In this document: in pieces, positions 18,541 to 31,796 of the stretch
Layout: every line of letters starts with the position of its first letter
Position numbering within the stretch: position 1 is the first letter of the stretch
Origin: Diploscapter coronatus
Lineage: Eukaryota > Nematoda > Chromadorea > Rhabditida > Rhabditidae
Assembly (NCBI GenBank): GCA_964036155.1
Contig: OZ038422.1
Span: forward strand, 79,383,201-79,447,200
Length of the DNA: 64,000 bases
Direction of reading: 5' to 3'
Notes under the pieces: generated by a model
What the model was told of the DNA's origin: nothing
The model's input: only the letters and a program-made list of their open reading frames with translations
Database searches by the model: none
Translations under genes and position numbers: made by a program

Positions 18541-21528
18541 TCACAGAATACTGAGTACTGCAGGTTTCTCGACTGACAATTTTTCGGCTAGATCGTTCTG
18601 GAAATCAAAGTTTATACGAGTGTTCAATTTTCATAAGTCTAATTATTCTTTCTTTTTTAATTTGTAAAACTTACCGCAAATTTTATTTGATTCGGATGAT
18701 ATGGAATTCCGCCGATTTTTTCGACGAGTTGTTCATGTCGTTTCTCCATGTCACCAGCCACCTCGACTGATTTTCCCGGTTCGGACTGAAAAGAGACCTT
18801 TTTTGAAAAAAAAAATCTTGGGAATAATATTTCCTTTGAAATCCAAATTTACCGGTGGCAATCCTCTCAACGTGTCCATGAATTCCTGCATTCGTTCGTT
18901 GAAGCCTGGAGCGAAGGCAGAAGTATCGAGAGCTACGAAACATTGACCCTGAAAATTCCGAATTAAAAATTAGTTCCTTTGTTTTCCAAAACATGCATAC
19001 AACTGCAGGTACTTTGTTACCACGAATAAGTATTTTGCTACCAAGAGTGAGTACTTTGTTACCAAACACTGTTTCTCCTTTTTTTTCTTATCCAACACTA
19101 GTTCTGCTTTGGTAACAGAATACTCACTCGTGGTAACCAAGTACCTGCAGTCCATACATACCAAATTAGCCTCTCCTCCAGTGCTGAGCCACTTTCGCAC
19201 ATTCGGTCCCCAGCGAGCGCCAGCCATTATCCCGCAGAATATCTCCACCACAGAACCGAGACCGTAGCCCTTGTAACCGCCTGAAGCATAGAGGATGGTT
19301 TATAATCTTAAGTAATGTCTTTTTTCTCCTGATTGTAACACGAACTTCGATTAGATTGAGTAAAAAGAGTTGCTATTTCTGATATTTATGAAAACTATGA
19401 AACATATCCGGAAGGTTCTCTGTGAAATATATATATATAAAGATTCGAAAATAATGAATTTTCGGAGTATCAATTGAAGCTTGAGAAAGTGCTCATGACT
19501 TCTCTACGCTTTTTTGAAACCTAACCCGACAATTCGTGTCCTCCCAGCGGCAACAGCCCGCCTCCATCGAGAATCTGCTTTGGGTCAGTCGACTCCTTGC
19601 CGCCCTTGGCCACGCCCCACGAATTCGGAACCGACATTTCCTTGCGGGAGGCTAGTTCGAGCTGAGACAATCAAATTATTCCTTTAGAAATAGGTCAGTT
19701 TCAGGAATTCATTAAAAATGTAGCAACATTTTCATAAGGGAATAGTGCTTCTTCATTGTCCGTAAGAGATCATAAAATAGTCATTTCCACAATTCAGAAC
19801 TGAAAGTCCTCATTTGACGAGCTTCGATATTTTTCAAAAATGCTTACAACTGAGCATGTTTGATCATGAACAATTCGAGATGTGAATCTCTTGACATCCC
19901 ATATTTTTCAACAAAAATTCTCGAATCCTCGATAATTCTGAAATCTCTCACCTTCCCAACCGCTACCGTTGTCGTCGCCATGTCGAGCACAAACGCATCT
20001 CCGCTCTTGCCTTCAACTGCTACAGACAGAGGGTTTGTGCCTCAAATCGCTGTTCATTTTATAGGTTTCATGGAATTTATAAATTCAGCATCATTTTTCA
20101 CACAAAGTGCAAGGAGAACGTGGAAATAAATACATATTGAAATTTTGTTAAAGCTGATCATTGATCGCTATCTTCCAAAAATGTATAAGAAAATTTTTCA
20201 TGGAAGTTTCAAACAATGCATAAGCGTAATGAATTCTAGAGTTGGATAATTACATGTTGAATTCCTATTGGTGATAATAATTCAGAAATTACCGCACCTA
20301 AAGCAGGCTGAGCGGCTCTAGTCGGGTACATGAAAGGCGAGGTGTTTGTGCAGGAAATGCCCAGACAGCCCTTGCGCATCGCTTGCATCGAATACCAGCC
20401 TGCGATCCCGTAGTGATTCGAGCCTGAAAATTATCCCAGTTAAAATAGCTTTCAAATTTCATCCTCTCGTCTATCTTTAACTAGCACTTCGCCATTTATG
20501 AAACCTATTAAAAAGCCATAATTGATCAGATAAACAAACCCCTAGCGACAACCCATCCGATGCCAGCCTCTTTAGCTTTTCTGATGGCCAAATCGATGCA
20601 GAAGTTGCCGACCACCGGGCCGAGCAGATTGTTCCCATCCACCCACGCGGTCGCTGCTCGCTCCTGGAAGAAATCCAGCTTTTCCTTCGAGATTTTCTCG
20701 CTCACTTACCTCAAGAATTTTCGGCTCCCCCTTCCCATTGCAACTACCGGTCTTGATATCTCGAACGTACATGTCTAAAATACAAAAATGAAAAAGCTTG
20801 GAGAATATTTCACACAATTTGGATAAATAATAATTCAGAAAATAAAATGTTTAGTGTAATGTTTATGTAATATATTATTATGAATTTCTAAAAGAATAAA
20901 AATGATACTTTTACTTCGTGTCAACACATGTGTTTATGATTAGTCTTAAGAGTTTTACGGAATAAGCCAGTCTGATTTATTGTGATAAAATTTACTAAGA
21001 AAATAAAAAGGCTACTAACCTAGTCGATTGAGACCGTGACTGTAATGACCGCGTTTGTCGCCCTCGGTGAGAACATCTGCGAGTTGAGCGGCATGGGACT
21101 CACAAGCACCCGCTGTCGTCATGCAGTCCACCATGAAGCGACGCATCTGGAAATTATTCGAATTTTTCTTGAAAATGCATCAGATAAGTTTCCAAAATTT
21201 CTTGTATCTAAGTGTACTTTTGACAAATAATGTTGATAGTTTCTCGAAATCATCTATCAACAATATGAAAAAGGGAAGACCGATGGATGAGAGCGTCCTT
21301 AACACCCGATAGTTTTTTGGCAAAATTGTTCTATAGCAAAAGTAAATCCATGTTTCAGCATTACAATGAAAAACTTTAAAATCTAAATTTAATTTTCGCG
21401 AAATTTCGTACCTCTTTGATTTCGACGACGCTATCCCCTTTTGCCGCTTCATGTGCCATCCTTCCTGCCTGCAGTTTCCAGCAGCCGACTGTCAACAGTG
21501 ACCTCGTGCACTTTGTGACTATCGACAT
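18541..21528 (-). CDS. Type-2 malate/L-lactate dehydrogenase (Ldh_2 family)
   Basis: NAD(P)-dependent 2-hydroxyacid oxidoreductase of the family that includes YjmC, sulfolactate and ureidoglycolate dehydrogenases; it is unrelated to classical MDH. Exons read from 21528 leftwards: a start exon (MSIVTKCTRSLLTVGCWKLQ), MRRFMVDCMTTAGACESHAA with GDKRGHYSHGLNRL (conserved His-Gly), DMYVRDIKTGS, TAWVDGNNLLGPVVGNFCID, RGSNHYGIAGWYSMQAMRKG (the NHxG catalytic motif), ISCTNTSPFMYPTRAAQPAL, GDAFVLDMATTTVAVGK, VPNSWGVAKGGKESTDP, GGYKGYGLGSVVEIFCGIMA, GQCFVALDTSAFAPGFNERM, and a final exon ending KPAVLSIL. All family signatures are present. The N-terminal extension could be a mitochondrial presequence. 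Substrate cannot be told from sequence. One intron holds a repeat-built foldback. Confidence 0.9.
19003..19150. mobile_element. Foldback element built of GTACTTTGTTACCA units, in a dehydrogenase intron
   Basis: It begins and ends with CTGCAG. The left half contains three direct copies of a unit of about 21-27 nt (AGTACTTTGTTACCA and variants near 19009, 19028 and 19049). The right half contains the inverse, TGGTAACAGAATACTCACTC then TGGTAACCAAGTACCTGCAG. The whole folds into one long hairpin. Non-coding; it looks like a MITE with internal tandem repeats. Confidence 0.65.
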
Positions 21529-22652
21529 TCTTCCTTCACTCTAAATTTGTCCTTCTTATCGTCTTATCATTTAGATATCAATTGATTAAATAATTTACGA
21601 TCTCGAGAATGTCAGCCAATTTCAACAAAATGGTAAATATTTCTAAAAGCAGACTATAGCTTTTCTTAGATAGCTTTTCAAGTGAAACATAGATCTAATT
21701 TTTATTCATCTTTTAAGTTTTAAAAAGTAAAATCTCAAGTTAAAAATGATTTCTTTCGTATTCACCTTGCAAAATTGATCTGATAAATGAAAAATAGGAA
21801 AAATCAGATCGAACTTCTACAAGTCCAAAATTCGTATTTTTCATACGATTATGCTATCAATTCACATGAATTTCATGCATTCGACATTCAAATAGAGCTG
21901 GATTTCAAACGATATAATTTGAAATCCAACGATGATTTTTGGAAAAATTACAGTAGAAATTTTGTAAGAGTTGCACGATCACCTGATTTAGGCAAAGGAA
22001 AATTTAAGAGGAATTTTCGAAAAACATGTACCAGCACATTCACAACCACCGTCTAAGTAGCAAGTATACTGTAGTATTGGAAAAAATAGATTGCACTGTA
22101 TTTTTCTTCGAAATTTCAATTATTTATCTAAAAAGTACAGTGCAGTTTATTTTTCGATAATCATCATAGTTTAAAAATTTTAGAGAGAAGACACAGGCAG
22201 ATTTGAAGTTATGACGAAGAAGAAAGAAAACTAGATTTTAAGGAAAAATTTTGTTTGGTTCCTGAAAAATTACCAAACAAAACTTGCACAATCTCTTCAA
22301 AAATAAATATATATCTCTGAAAAGTAGCAATCTGGCAATTATTTAGCATAAAAATTGCGCCATAAATATCTGAGGAATGTCATATGAAACCAATCAAAGA
22401 AAGTCAAATCTGAGAATAAATTATCAAAGATCCCATGACAATATTTGGAAACTCTATGAAAAATCTGACTATTTGTTAGGGAATTTCGAAATAATGGCAG
22501 CTGAGATACTCTTTTCAATTGAAAAGTCAAGTATTCAATCTGGGAGTTTTTCCTGAATAGCCAACTCTTCCTTAATTTTCTTTCCAAAAACATTTCCGAT
22601 TCAAACAATAATTGATTTTTAAAAATTATGAAAAATTAAAGAAGAAAAAACT
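21529..22652. other. Intergenic region with several hairpins
   Basis: A 1.1-kb gap between the 5' end of the dehydrogenase and the 3' end of the mucolipin gene. The 89-codon plus-strand frame at 21787-22056 is AT-driven and has no recognisable feature, so no gene is called. Three small inverted repeats occur: GGATTTCAAA/TTTGAAATCC around 21901-21927, GCACTGTATTTTT/AAAAAGTACAGTGC at 22093-22144, and TTTTGTTTGGT/ACCAAACAAAA at about 22250-22283. Confidence 0.5.
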
Positions 22653-25600
22653 TTATAAAATCTCATTATTGTTGCGGTGATTTTGCGTTGGCTCGAGGAC
22701 GACGCCTTGCGAAAATCGAACGGAGTTGGAACGAGAATTTGACGAGGAGGAAGAGTCGCTCATTTGATCGTTAAGTGGATTCGAGAAAGCTTCAAATCTG
22801 AAAAGGAGACAATTTGAATTTCTTTGACAACATTACAACTACAATCAGATAGAAAATAGTTCATTATTTCAAATTCTAATTGAAGCCTAAACACAAGTTT
22901 TACTAAATTGCTAAAGTCTACAATTTTTAAAGCCCGAAATGATTGATATCATAGAAAGATATTTAGAGAAAAATAACTTGTTTGTTTGTTAGCAAGTAAA
23001 TGCAACTTTTGAAACCTAGCTAAACGTAACCTATCATTCCTTTTAAATTCCATGCCTACGTTTCAGATTAGACTTAAAAAAACATTTTTCGATAACTAAT
23101 GATTTGTCGAATAATTTAGCGATTTTGTTAACTTATAAAATCAAGATAGTTTGATCATTTTGAGTAGTATCTTTTACCTGGTGCCATGCCTGAGTCTGCA
23201 GATTCTGTCCCGTAGTTGGTCGATGAAATTGAGCGCTCTGACGCTACGCGAGTCGCTGCCAGCCACTGAAATGTCCGAACTTATCATTTTATCAGCCAAT
23301 CTTTCGAAAGCCTATCAAAGATAGCAATATTTAATGAGTTACTTATTAGAAAGTTCAATAATTTTGAAGAAGAAAAATGTCAATAAAAAGGAAGAGTGGA
23401 ACCTTCCAATAAGTTACTTCCTATGAAAAGTGCAAGATTCACAATAACAAAAGTGCCAAATGTTAGTTGTTCATGCAGAAATGTTAGTGATTTAGGCGAA
23501 AGAAAGGGAAGGAATGAATCTAGAATGTTCTAGAACCTCGAATTTTCAGAGTCTTCCTGAACGTTTTCTGGGTTTTGCTGACTTTCATGATTTGTAGAGG
23601 AAGAAGTGAGCAGTTCTGTGTCAGACTCAGAAGAGGGATAGATGGTCATTAGCTCTTCGATCACTTCTCTAGAGATACAACAAGGAAAATTGACGGATTT
23701 TTAAGAAATAAAATTTCGTTTGTTAATCTTACGACAATGGAGAACTAATGAATTTTCTTAAAATCGTAATAAAGTTTCGTAGTCAGTTTCATGATGTACT
23801 ACTGTTTGGAATTGCTAAAAAGAAATTCCAAATTAGTTGATAAAACTTGAAATCTATCACATTTTTAAAAGCTTAAGAGAAATTTCATGAATTCCCCATT
23901 TATTTGTTAACCCTTCGAATAGATCTAACCCATCCACCAACCAAATCCACGTTCATATTATGTGCAACACAACAACTGCACAATTCGCTGTTTGACTAAA
24001 TGCATAATTAGTTAAGTTCATGCGACCTACCGACCGAGGTTAAGGAGTGAGGAGGGCGCGAAGTGCTCTCTCGCGTCCGCGGTGCCTAGCTCCGTCGGGA
24101 TCGGGGCCGTTTGTACGAAGTCTCGCAGCAGAGAACGATCCAACGACAGACCCTCGTAGTACCGATCCTGAAGTTTTGCAAGATTTTAGCTATTTGGATA
24201 GTTTTTTTGTGAAAAGTCAGAACTACGTAGGTTGAAAGTTGTCATTATAAATAACTATTTGAAACACATTCAAAGAAATTCAAAAACTGATTTTTGATGA
24301 AAAGTGAAGGCAAAGATTTGATTTTCCACAAATAAGACGAGTTTCAAGAAGATTCGATAGTGACGAGACAATTCAGATTTTAATCGATTATTAGCCTGCA
24401 AATATGAAATTTAAAATATTCACCTTGACGACCTCGTAGGCATCCATAATAATGGCGATAAATAGCGAGAGAACGACGTAGATGAACAGAGACACGAAAA
24501 TGTAGATGTAGACCGTCCCGAATACCTGCAAACAAGATATGTGGTTAGATAAAAAAAATTAAAAGAGTGCCATTTCCACTAATTTCACTCACGTACACTA
24601 TGAAAATACGAGCGAATTGAGTTCTTATTTTCACTGATTCATTTCTAGATTCAGTTAAAACTATAACAAATCGGAAAATCCTTGAAAATATCATTTTCAT
24701 TACTAATCGAGTTTTCTCCTATGGAAACTATGCATTCGAGACTTATTTCTTCTCCCGTTATCACTCTTCATTGTCAACCATTTGCGTTTCACATATTTGC
24801 AATGCCAATTTTCCGAAATGTGAAAGTGATTCTCGTACCTTGATGACGGTATTTGAGTCGTTGATGGTGTAGAACGTGGCGAACATATCATCTCCATTCA
24901 GCAGAGAGAACAGCGCCTCAGAACTTTCCCCCAACGAACGGAACTGAAAATTCAGTTAGAAACATTTAAAAATTATAAGTTTCAAGAAACATACAAAAAG
25001 AATAATATTATCTCAAAGTAATTGAGATCAATATTAGCAATAAGAACAGTCAAATCTACGATATGCTTCGGCGATCTGTTGAAATATGAAAAACGTTTTG
25101 TTTTTTTTTTTTAAACTAATTCAGAGGCTTCAAAACTGTTAGATAAATTTTGAACGAAAAGTAGACAAAAAAGTGCGCACCTTCATGCTGTAGGGCCCGA
25201 TGATAACCCATCCTCCAATGAGGAATCCCATGTAGAGCACGATCGCACACGTCATGAATCGCAGAATGTTCGGCAGCGATTTCTTCAGCGTCAAGATTAA
25301 AATCTGAATATATGCTTATTTTTAAATAAACAAAAATCAGCTACTTCGGAAATTCACGTTAAATGAGCCTTCATTGAAACACAAAAATCATAAAAGTTGA
25401 ATAATATTTTCGCAAAACCCACATGTAAAAGTCCTTCAATTTTATAGCTTTTTTTTATAAATATAATGAAAAACGATTGTTTTGAGTAGTCTTAAAATTA
25501 TTCAGAAACCTACGTTGTACTGACTGAAGAATCCGAAGTATCTGAGCACGCCGACGTAGACCAAAAGAGCGCCCATTCCGAGGAAAATGCCTGTCAGAGT

Positions 25601-28600
25601 GAATAGCGCGGAGTCGAAGTCCTAAAAGTTAGCTATTTTTATTTCTATATAATAATTGCGAGATAGCATAACCAGCAGGGGCCTATTTCTGTGTTCATAT
25701 GTAATTTTTGAAACTTACAAAATATATTCTTGGTTTTGAACCGAAAACTCGATGGACTTGGTTCCTTTTAAAAAATCACGCCAATTTTTAGAAATATTTT
25801 GATGCTTATATAAATTAGGCTTTCCATAAATCAGCCAGAAAATAACGAACCCGGAATTCGATGGAGATTTTCGCGATCGTTCCGATGCCGATCAGACAGT
25901 CGTTGATAACGATCATCACGTACCTAAGAATACGGTAATCATAGTAATAGAGGAGAACATTCCTCTATGTGAAACAGTCATAATCTTTTACCATCATAAA
26001 TAAACGAACTAATTTAGATTAAAGAATCAAGGGGCACAAACATTTTAGGAAATCACCAAAAACCCTTATCAAAACTTTGAAACCTATTCCATTCTTATAA
26101 ACGATTTTTAACTTTTCCAACGGATTTGAGATGTTTTCTACCGCAAAAATTCGGTCATCATTTTCTCGTCCCATCATTAAGAATAGTAATTGCAAAATTG
26201 ACTGGAATAATTCACATCGCATAAGGGATATTTGCGGTGGAAAACGTCCCAAGTCTGCTTACCAAAGATTCCAGAAATCCAACTTGTCGCTGAGAGGCAG
26301 AGTGATTTTGAAGCAGTTCTCGAAATATTCGCTGGCTTTCTGAAAATGAAATATTGGGATAAAACATACTCAAAAATAGCAGCTAATGTACTTTTACACT
26401 ATTTCTCATTGTTCTAGCTTTCCTCTCGATCTCTAACTATGAAACCTTCCAATTCGCCATATAGTAACTTCCTCTATTCCTCTAAAATAACACAAACTAA
26501 CATGTTGCAGAAGATGTGCCTTGATGAGCGCTCTGCCGCAGAGGATGAAGGACAGAATGCACAGACCGAGCACTAGAATGTCGATCACTGCAATCACTAC
26601 TGTGTCCAGGTTCAGACCCACACCTGAAATCAGAATAATTTGTATTTGTTGAATGAATAAGTTTTGAAATCTATGAATGCTTCATATGAGTTTCAAATGT
26701 GATACATTTAGGAATGAAATAAGCTATAGTAATTCGTCAGCGGTTATGTTTGATAAAGATTTTCAGTTACGTTCCCAAGGGATATGATTTCTGATACGAG
26801 ATGACGGGAACTACTTCGAGAAGGAAACCCATTGCTTGTTAACAAAAATCAAAAGGTAGTTTTTTTTGTGGAAACATTTTACCCTTAATAACTCGTCCAT
26901 TGCAGACCGTTACGTAGGAGACGACAGTAGATAGAGTTACGTGGACTTGACCCGTGTGACGAGAATTGTCGAAGGTGATTTTTACCTGAAATGAAATTTG
27001 ACTATTTTAAAATTGTTTAATTCAAATACGTTTCAATTGAAAATTATAAGGAATGAAATAAGAGTGCTAGCTAATCCAGAATTTGTCTTTATATGAAAAC
27101 ATAAAGAAATCGTTTTTTTTTTTTAAATCCAGCTTACATCAATTTTGTAGCACTCGGGTTTCTGGTCACCCGCGGTGGGACTGAAGTGAATCGTGCGCAG
27201 CTTGAAATCCAACGTCACTTTCGAAATCTTCAGCGCGTCTTCGGCTTTGAACGTCACCCCTAAAAATCTTGACTTAGAATTTTTAGAGTTATATATTAGG
27301 TCCATGCTTGACTATAATAAATAAGTGATTTTTAAAAATGCTTTCAACTTTTTTTGCGACATATGTCAAATATTTTTTCTTCTATAAAATGAAACTCAAA
27401 ACCCCCACCTCTCCGTTCAAATGCCAGTTTGACAGTTTCCCACTTCTCATCATCAGCCGAAATCTCGTTGACTTCCTTCTTCGTCAGATTAAGCTTCATG
27501 CACTCTGAATTTTACAAAATTATAAAAAGCAAATATTCTAGAGACTACCATCGATCTCCCTGATATCGAAATCGTAGGTGTTATTGTTGACGGTCACGTT
27601 CGCGATGCGATTCTCGCATACCTGAAAATGGTTCAAGAAAGTCAGAAACGAAAAAGAATAACTTCGATGGCCTTTAAAGTGAAAGTATTTATGGGAAAAA
27701 TATACAGAGCTAAAGCCAGACTTCAGTGCGAACTGATTAAGCTAAAATTCTCTGCAAAAATCTATCACGGACCTCTGATATATATCAATTTCCATTTAAA
27801 AAAAAAACCTCACAAAAGTTCGAGTGAGCCTATCCCTTATAGTTTCTTACTATGAGTTAAAGTCTGTCTAGATCCGTTTCAAACTCACATTAATGTATGG
27901 AATGCTCTCGAAGACGACGCCCGCGTTGAGTGCTGCATTGTGCTCCTGATCCTTCTTGTGCAGATGTTGGACATCGTACGAAAACGACGCAAACGAGTCC
28001 GTTTGGATCGAGTAGTACTGCAACGTTAAAATATTTCCTTTTTTGCTGCACATTTCAATAAACTACTCCTCTAGATTTGTTTAGTGAAGTTTAGTGAATA
28101 TGAAAATGCGTGACTATGACTATGTGAGAATTTTTTAGCTGATAAAATGTACTTGAAACGTAGTCGATATTTCGTGAATAATTTTTTATAATGAACCAAA
28201 TTTATAGGTTCAGAACAGTGGCTGATAGTGGCAGAAAAGGAGAAAATTCGATCGTTAATTCGCAGAGACATAGAATCTTAGAGAAAAGAATAACTTCAAA
28301 ACTAACCGATTTAATAATGAACTGAAAGTGCTTGAAAATGCCCTCTCCATCGTACACCGAGTAGCGGCCTTCTGCTGGAGGATATTGCAGTGCATCGCGG
28401 TCGTCGTTCCATTCCTGAAAAAACCGATTTTAGGAATTCTGCTTTCAGTTTACAAAATGTTTCAAATCATACTAAATTGAATATTTTCACGCAAAAATAC
28501 GTTATTGTGACTTTCTCATTTTCAAAAATAAAAAATAGCACTAACCCTCAAGAACTTGTGCCTCATGACGGTGGTAGTGTCCTCCATGAAATCTACGTGG

Positions 28601-30558
28601 GACATGCGCATTTCCGCGAACAGAATGAGTTGAGCAGTGACGAACACGATCTTCAACACTTGCAGCAGCAGCTTATACGGCAGTTGGCGACGAACCTAAA
28701 CACACCAAATATTTTCAGCATAAGAGATTGTCTCAATTTCATTACTTATCATCTGCAGCTCAGGTAAAATGAAAAAAAAAAAAACAAACCAGAATAATCA
28801 AATCTATTCTATCCGAGCAGGAAAATTGACTAAAATTGCAGACAAAGGCGAAAATTTCTTTCTTGAATAAAAAACCATAGAAGAATGGCATTCAGAAAGG
28901 TTCTGAATGAGTATTTTGAGAAAAGAATCGGATTTGAATTTCGGAAATTTTCAGAATCAGAATTCCAACCCACTGATGGGATTTAGATTAGCTTACAATT
29001 TTGGAATAGCAAAAATCTTTCTTCGGACTCCTTGGAAATATCGTCGATTTTTCTTCTGCCAACGATACTTCTCTCATAAATTCAGCACCCATTGCAAAGT
29101 ATATATTCCTCGCAATACAATCATTCTAGAAGAAAATGAAATGATCTAACCTTCCACTTCTCGAAGGGGTTCATGAAGAAGAACTGGAGGTGCCTTCTGA
29201 GTCGCTCGCCAGTGTCCCTGTCCGACTCGCTCATCTCGTTCAGCAGGTCGTTGAAATTCACCATTGGCTGCCGCGCAGAAGGGCCCATCGCACTGAAATG
29301 TTATTTTTCACAACATTTCGATGACTTTATAAGAAATTTTAAAGATATGTTTTTAATTAGAAGATTTATACCAAACTAGATCAAGCGCATTTATTTTCTT
29401 TTAGATTTGAAGATATTATGAAACGCATTTGAAAGATATTTTTCATAAGAAATCGGGAAAAGAATCAGACAGAAAAGCCTCAACGGATTTATATGCAGTT
29501 TTGAAACATACTAGAAAGTTTCAGAAACTAACTACGAATTATCGCTTTCGAGGGGTTCCGAATCCCGAGTTGGGATAAGTCTAACTCGATCGGGATGATT
29601 TTCGTAGGCCACTGCGTGTTCTAACATTTGGTTTAGAAATTTTTAGAAAGAAATATTTTAGTCCAAGAGTAATCGATAAACTTTGAAATGTGCAAAAACG
29701 ACGAGAAATGTCGAACGGCTTCGATATTTTGGTGAGAGTGGTGCGTAGGATGAATCATAAACGAACAAAAAGATAGAAAATCACATGGGAAAATAGATTG
29801 AGCGAGCCAGTTTATCCTTTCATCGCCTTTCAAAAAATTACCTAGTCCTTTCCGGCTAAATTTTGCTAATTGGTATTTTAAAATATTTTCTTCAGAAGTA
29901 ATTATTATTATTATTTTAATTTTTAAAAGAAAAGAAAAACTCACGATGATCGTTCAGACGGCGTTGCGCTGTTGCTCCGGTAGCGAGCCTCGTTGCGGGC
30001 CGCGCGACGCGACATCTGAATCCAAACAAATCATTTATCAGAAAGCACTGCCAAAAATACACGAAAAAGCGAACATTTCGGAAAATAAAGAAGAAATGAA
30101 GGAACTCGGCGATAAGTTGACCGAAAAATTAAATTTCGCTTATAAATTGCGGGAAAGATCAAGGAATTTCAAAATTTCCGTAAATGAAACTTAAAATTGA
30201 AGGGCTTTTCAATAAAGCTGATAACACAAGGGAAAATCACGTTGAAATGAAATCGATTTTCAGCAAAAACCGGCCCAGGCTGAGGTTAACAAAGAGGGTG
30301 CAAACGAGTAAGCAGGTAAAGCGAAAACGTCAACAAAGTGTACTTGCCAGGGGCTAACACAAAGAATGAACAAAAGGGGGCGGGGTCAAGAAATAAAAAT
30401 GCAAGTAGTGCATGATTTTAAAGAAAAAAAAGGATAATTGACACAAGAGCATAGTAACGTCACAACATGAAAAATAAATTGTCAAGAAATGGAGTGACCT
30501 CATTTTGGTTGCCTGATGACTGATTGTTCTGACTGTTGTTGGATGAAGAGTTACTCAT
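22653..30558 (-). CDS. cup-5: Mucolipin-type TRP cation channel (TRPML; CUP-5-like)
   Basis: Endolysosomal cation channel releasing Ca2+ and other cations, gated in the family by PI(3,5)P2. Exons run from 30558 leftwards: a polar N-terminus (MSNSSSNNSQNNQSSGNQNE; second exon from 30016), RLRRHLQFFFMNPFEKW before the first membrane segment near 28690, the large luminal loop (ECYKIDVKITFDNSRHTGQV), then GLNLDTVVIAVIDILVLGLC, YVMIVINDCLIGIGTIAKIS, ALFTLTGIFLGMGALLVYVG and ILRFMTCAIVLYMGFLIGGW. The pore follows: LFSLLNGDDMFATFYTIND (selectivity filter NGDDMF, 24880-24902) and YIYIFVSLFIYVVLSLFIAI. A Ser-rich cytosolic tail ends NNNEIL. The filter is intact, so it should be functional. A separate promoter is likely, since a 1.2-kb gap lies upstream. 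Exact 5' exons are less certain than the channel core. Confidence 0.92.
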
Positions 30559-31190
30559 GTTGAGCCGTTTCACAGCAGAACCGTTACGTTTCACAACATC
30601 GCTATCATTCTGATCGTGGTTTAAGGGGATTTCGTGAAGTTGAAATTCCTCCTAAATTTTTGAGCAAAAATATAAATTTCGAAAAAAAAAAGTGGGAATT
30701 TGTTGTTTTTGAATAGCGAAAAGTTGCTGACAAACCAAAAATGGATTACTTTAACGGGCTGATAGTAGGGGCTATTATCAGTAAAGTTTTCCGACTGATT
30801 AGTAGTAAAGATAGAGGTCTGGGTCATCGAAATAATAGGGGAGGGAAACTTTGATCAGTTTGTTAGCACAAAAGCGTGCGTTCTTCTTTTCTGCACTAGC
30901 ATAAACAACAATCTAGAGACTGATCGTATCGAAAGTGATACACGACAATTTATAGCCGACTGACTGATTTTTTCCGGAAATTCCTGGGGGAAACCCTTGA
31001 TTGACACCTTTTAGAAAAAGACTTCTTATCAAAATTATGTCAACCAAAAGTCGAAAATCAAACTTTGAAAAACCTACAACCTGCAAATCTGGTAGGTTTA
31101 CGCAACTTTCTAGTTCGACATTGAATTTATTTGCATCGATAATCGCTTTGTGATGAAACTCTTGCGTCATAGAGAAATTTCCAACATGCA

Positions 31191-31375
31191 GATAAAAAAA
31201 ATTGATAATGCCAGATATAGTTCACACTATTGAGCGTTTTCTATTAACTTTGGAAAGAATAAAAAACGAAATCGAACTTTATTTGTGCTTTTTTCAACAA
31301 AATATGAAAAGTTTAAAAATTCTAAAACTTATTTTTTATGAAAAAAAAACTGAATTTGCGATCAAAACAGGCCTA
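31191..31375 (+). repeat. Dispersed repeat family A, copy 1
   Basis: About 185 bp that closely matches 39056-39237 in the same orientation. Shared blocks include AATTGATAATG, GAAATCGAACTTTATTTGTG and ATATGAAAAGTTTAAAAATT. AT-rich and non-coding. Confidence 0.75.
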
Positions 31376-31466
31376 GGAAGAACGATCGTTCGAAACTTCT
31401 TGCGACCTACCTCTTATAGTTTGTTTTCGCCTGACAAGTGCTCCCTAGGTCTGTATATAGAGGCAA
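31370..31466 (+). repeat. Dispersed repeat family B, copy 1
   Basis: Contains CAGGCCTAG, then CTTGCGACCTACC and AAGTGCTCCCTAGGTCTGTA. Both blocks recur in the same orientation at 56178-56225 and 56312-56382. It adjoins repeat A, so A and B together may be one fragmented element. Confidence 0.5.
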
Positions 31467-31796
31467 TATTTTAGAATTTATTTCTAATTTTATATTTAAA
31501 TTTTTTTTTTAAATATGCGATAATATATGACTCTCTGCGGTTATCACCAAGTTTTTAGAGTGATCATTCTATAAACTGAATAACAACCATAAGGAGGCAA
31601 ATAATATTCGTCATGGTGTAGAATGTTTCACTAATAGAAAAAGATGGCTGCAACGAATTTTAGTGATAAAGCCGCCACATAAGAGGTACTTGACGAGTTT
31701 TCATTTTCTCAAGATACTGCAAGTTTATTTTTAATATTAGTAAATATTTTTAATAATTTGCCGAGATTTTTATTTCAGAAAAATATTTTAGGCATA

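Larger units (their letters stand above)
30559..31796. other. Divergent upstream region between mucolipin and the MACPF-GTPase gene
   Basis: A 1.2-kb region between two genes reading outward, so it should hold both promoters. No gene is supported. It includes one copy of a dispersed repeat (31191-31375) and a stretch similar to 56178-56390 (31370-31466), both listed separately. Confidence 0.55.

Noticed and set aside
21787..22056. 89-codon plus-strand frame in the dehydrogenase-mucolipin gap
   Set aside because: Composition matches random AT-rich DNA, with no acceptor before the ATG and no recognisable motif.
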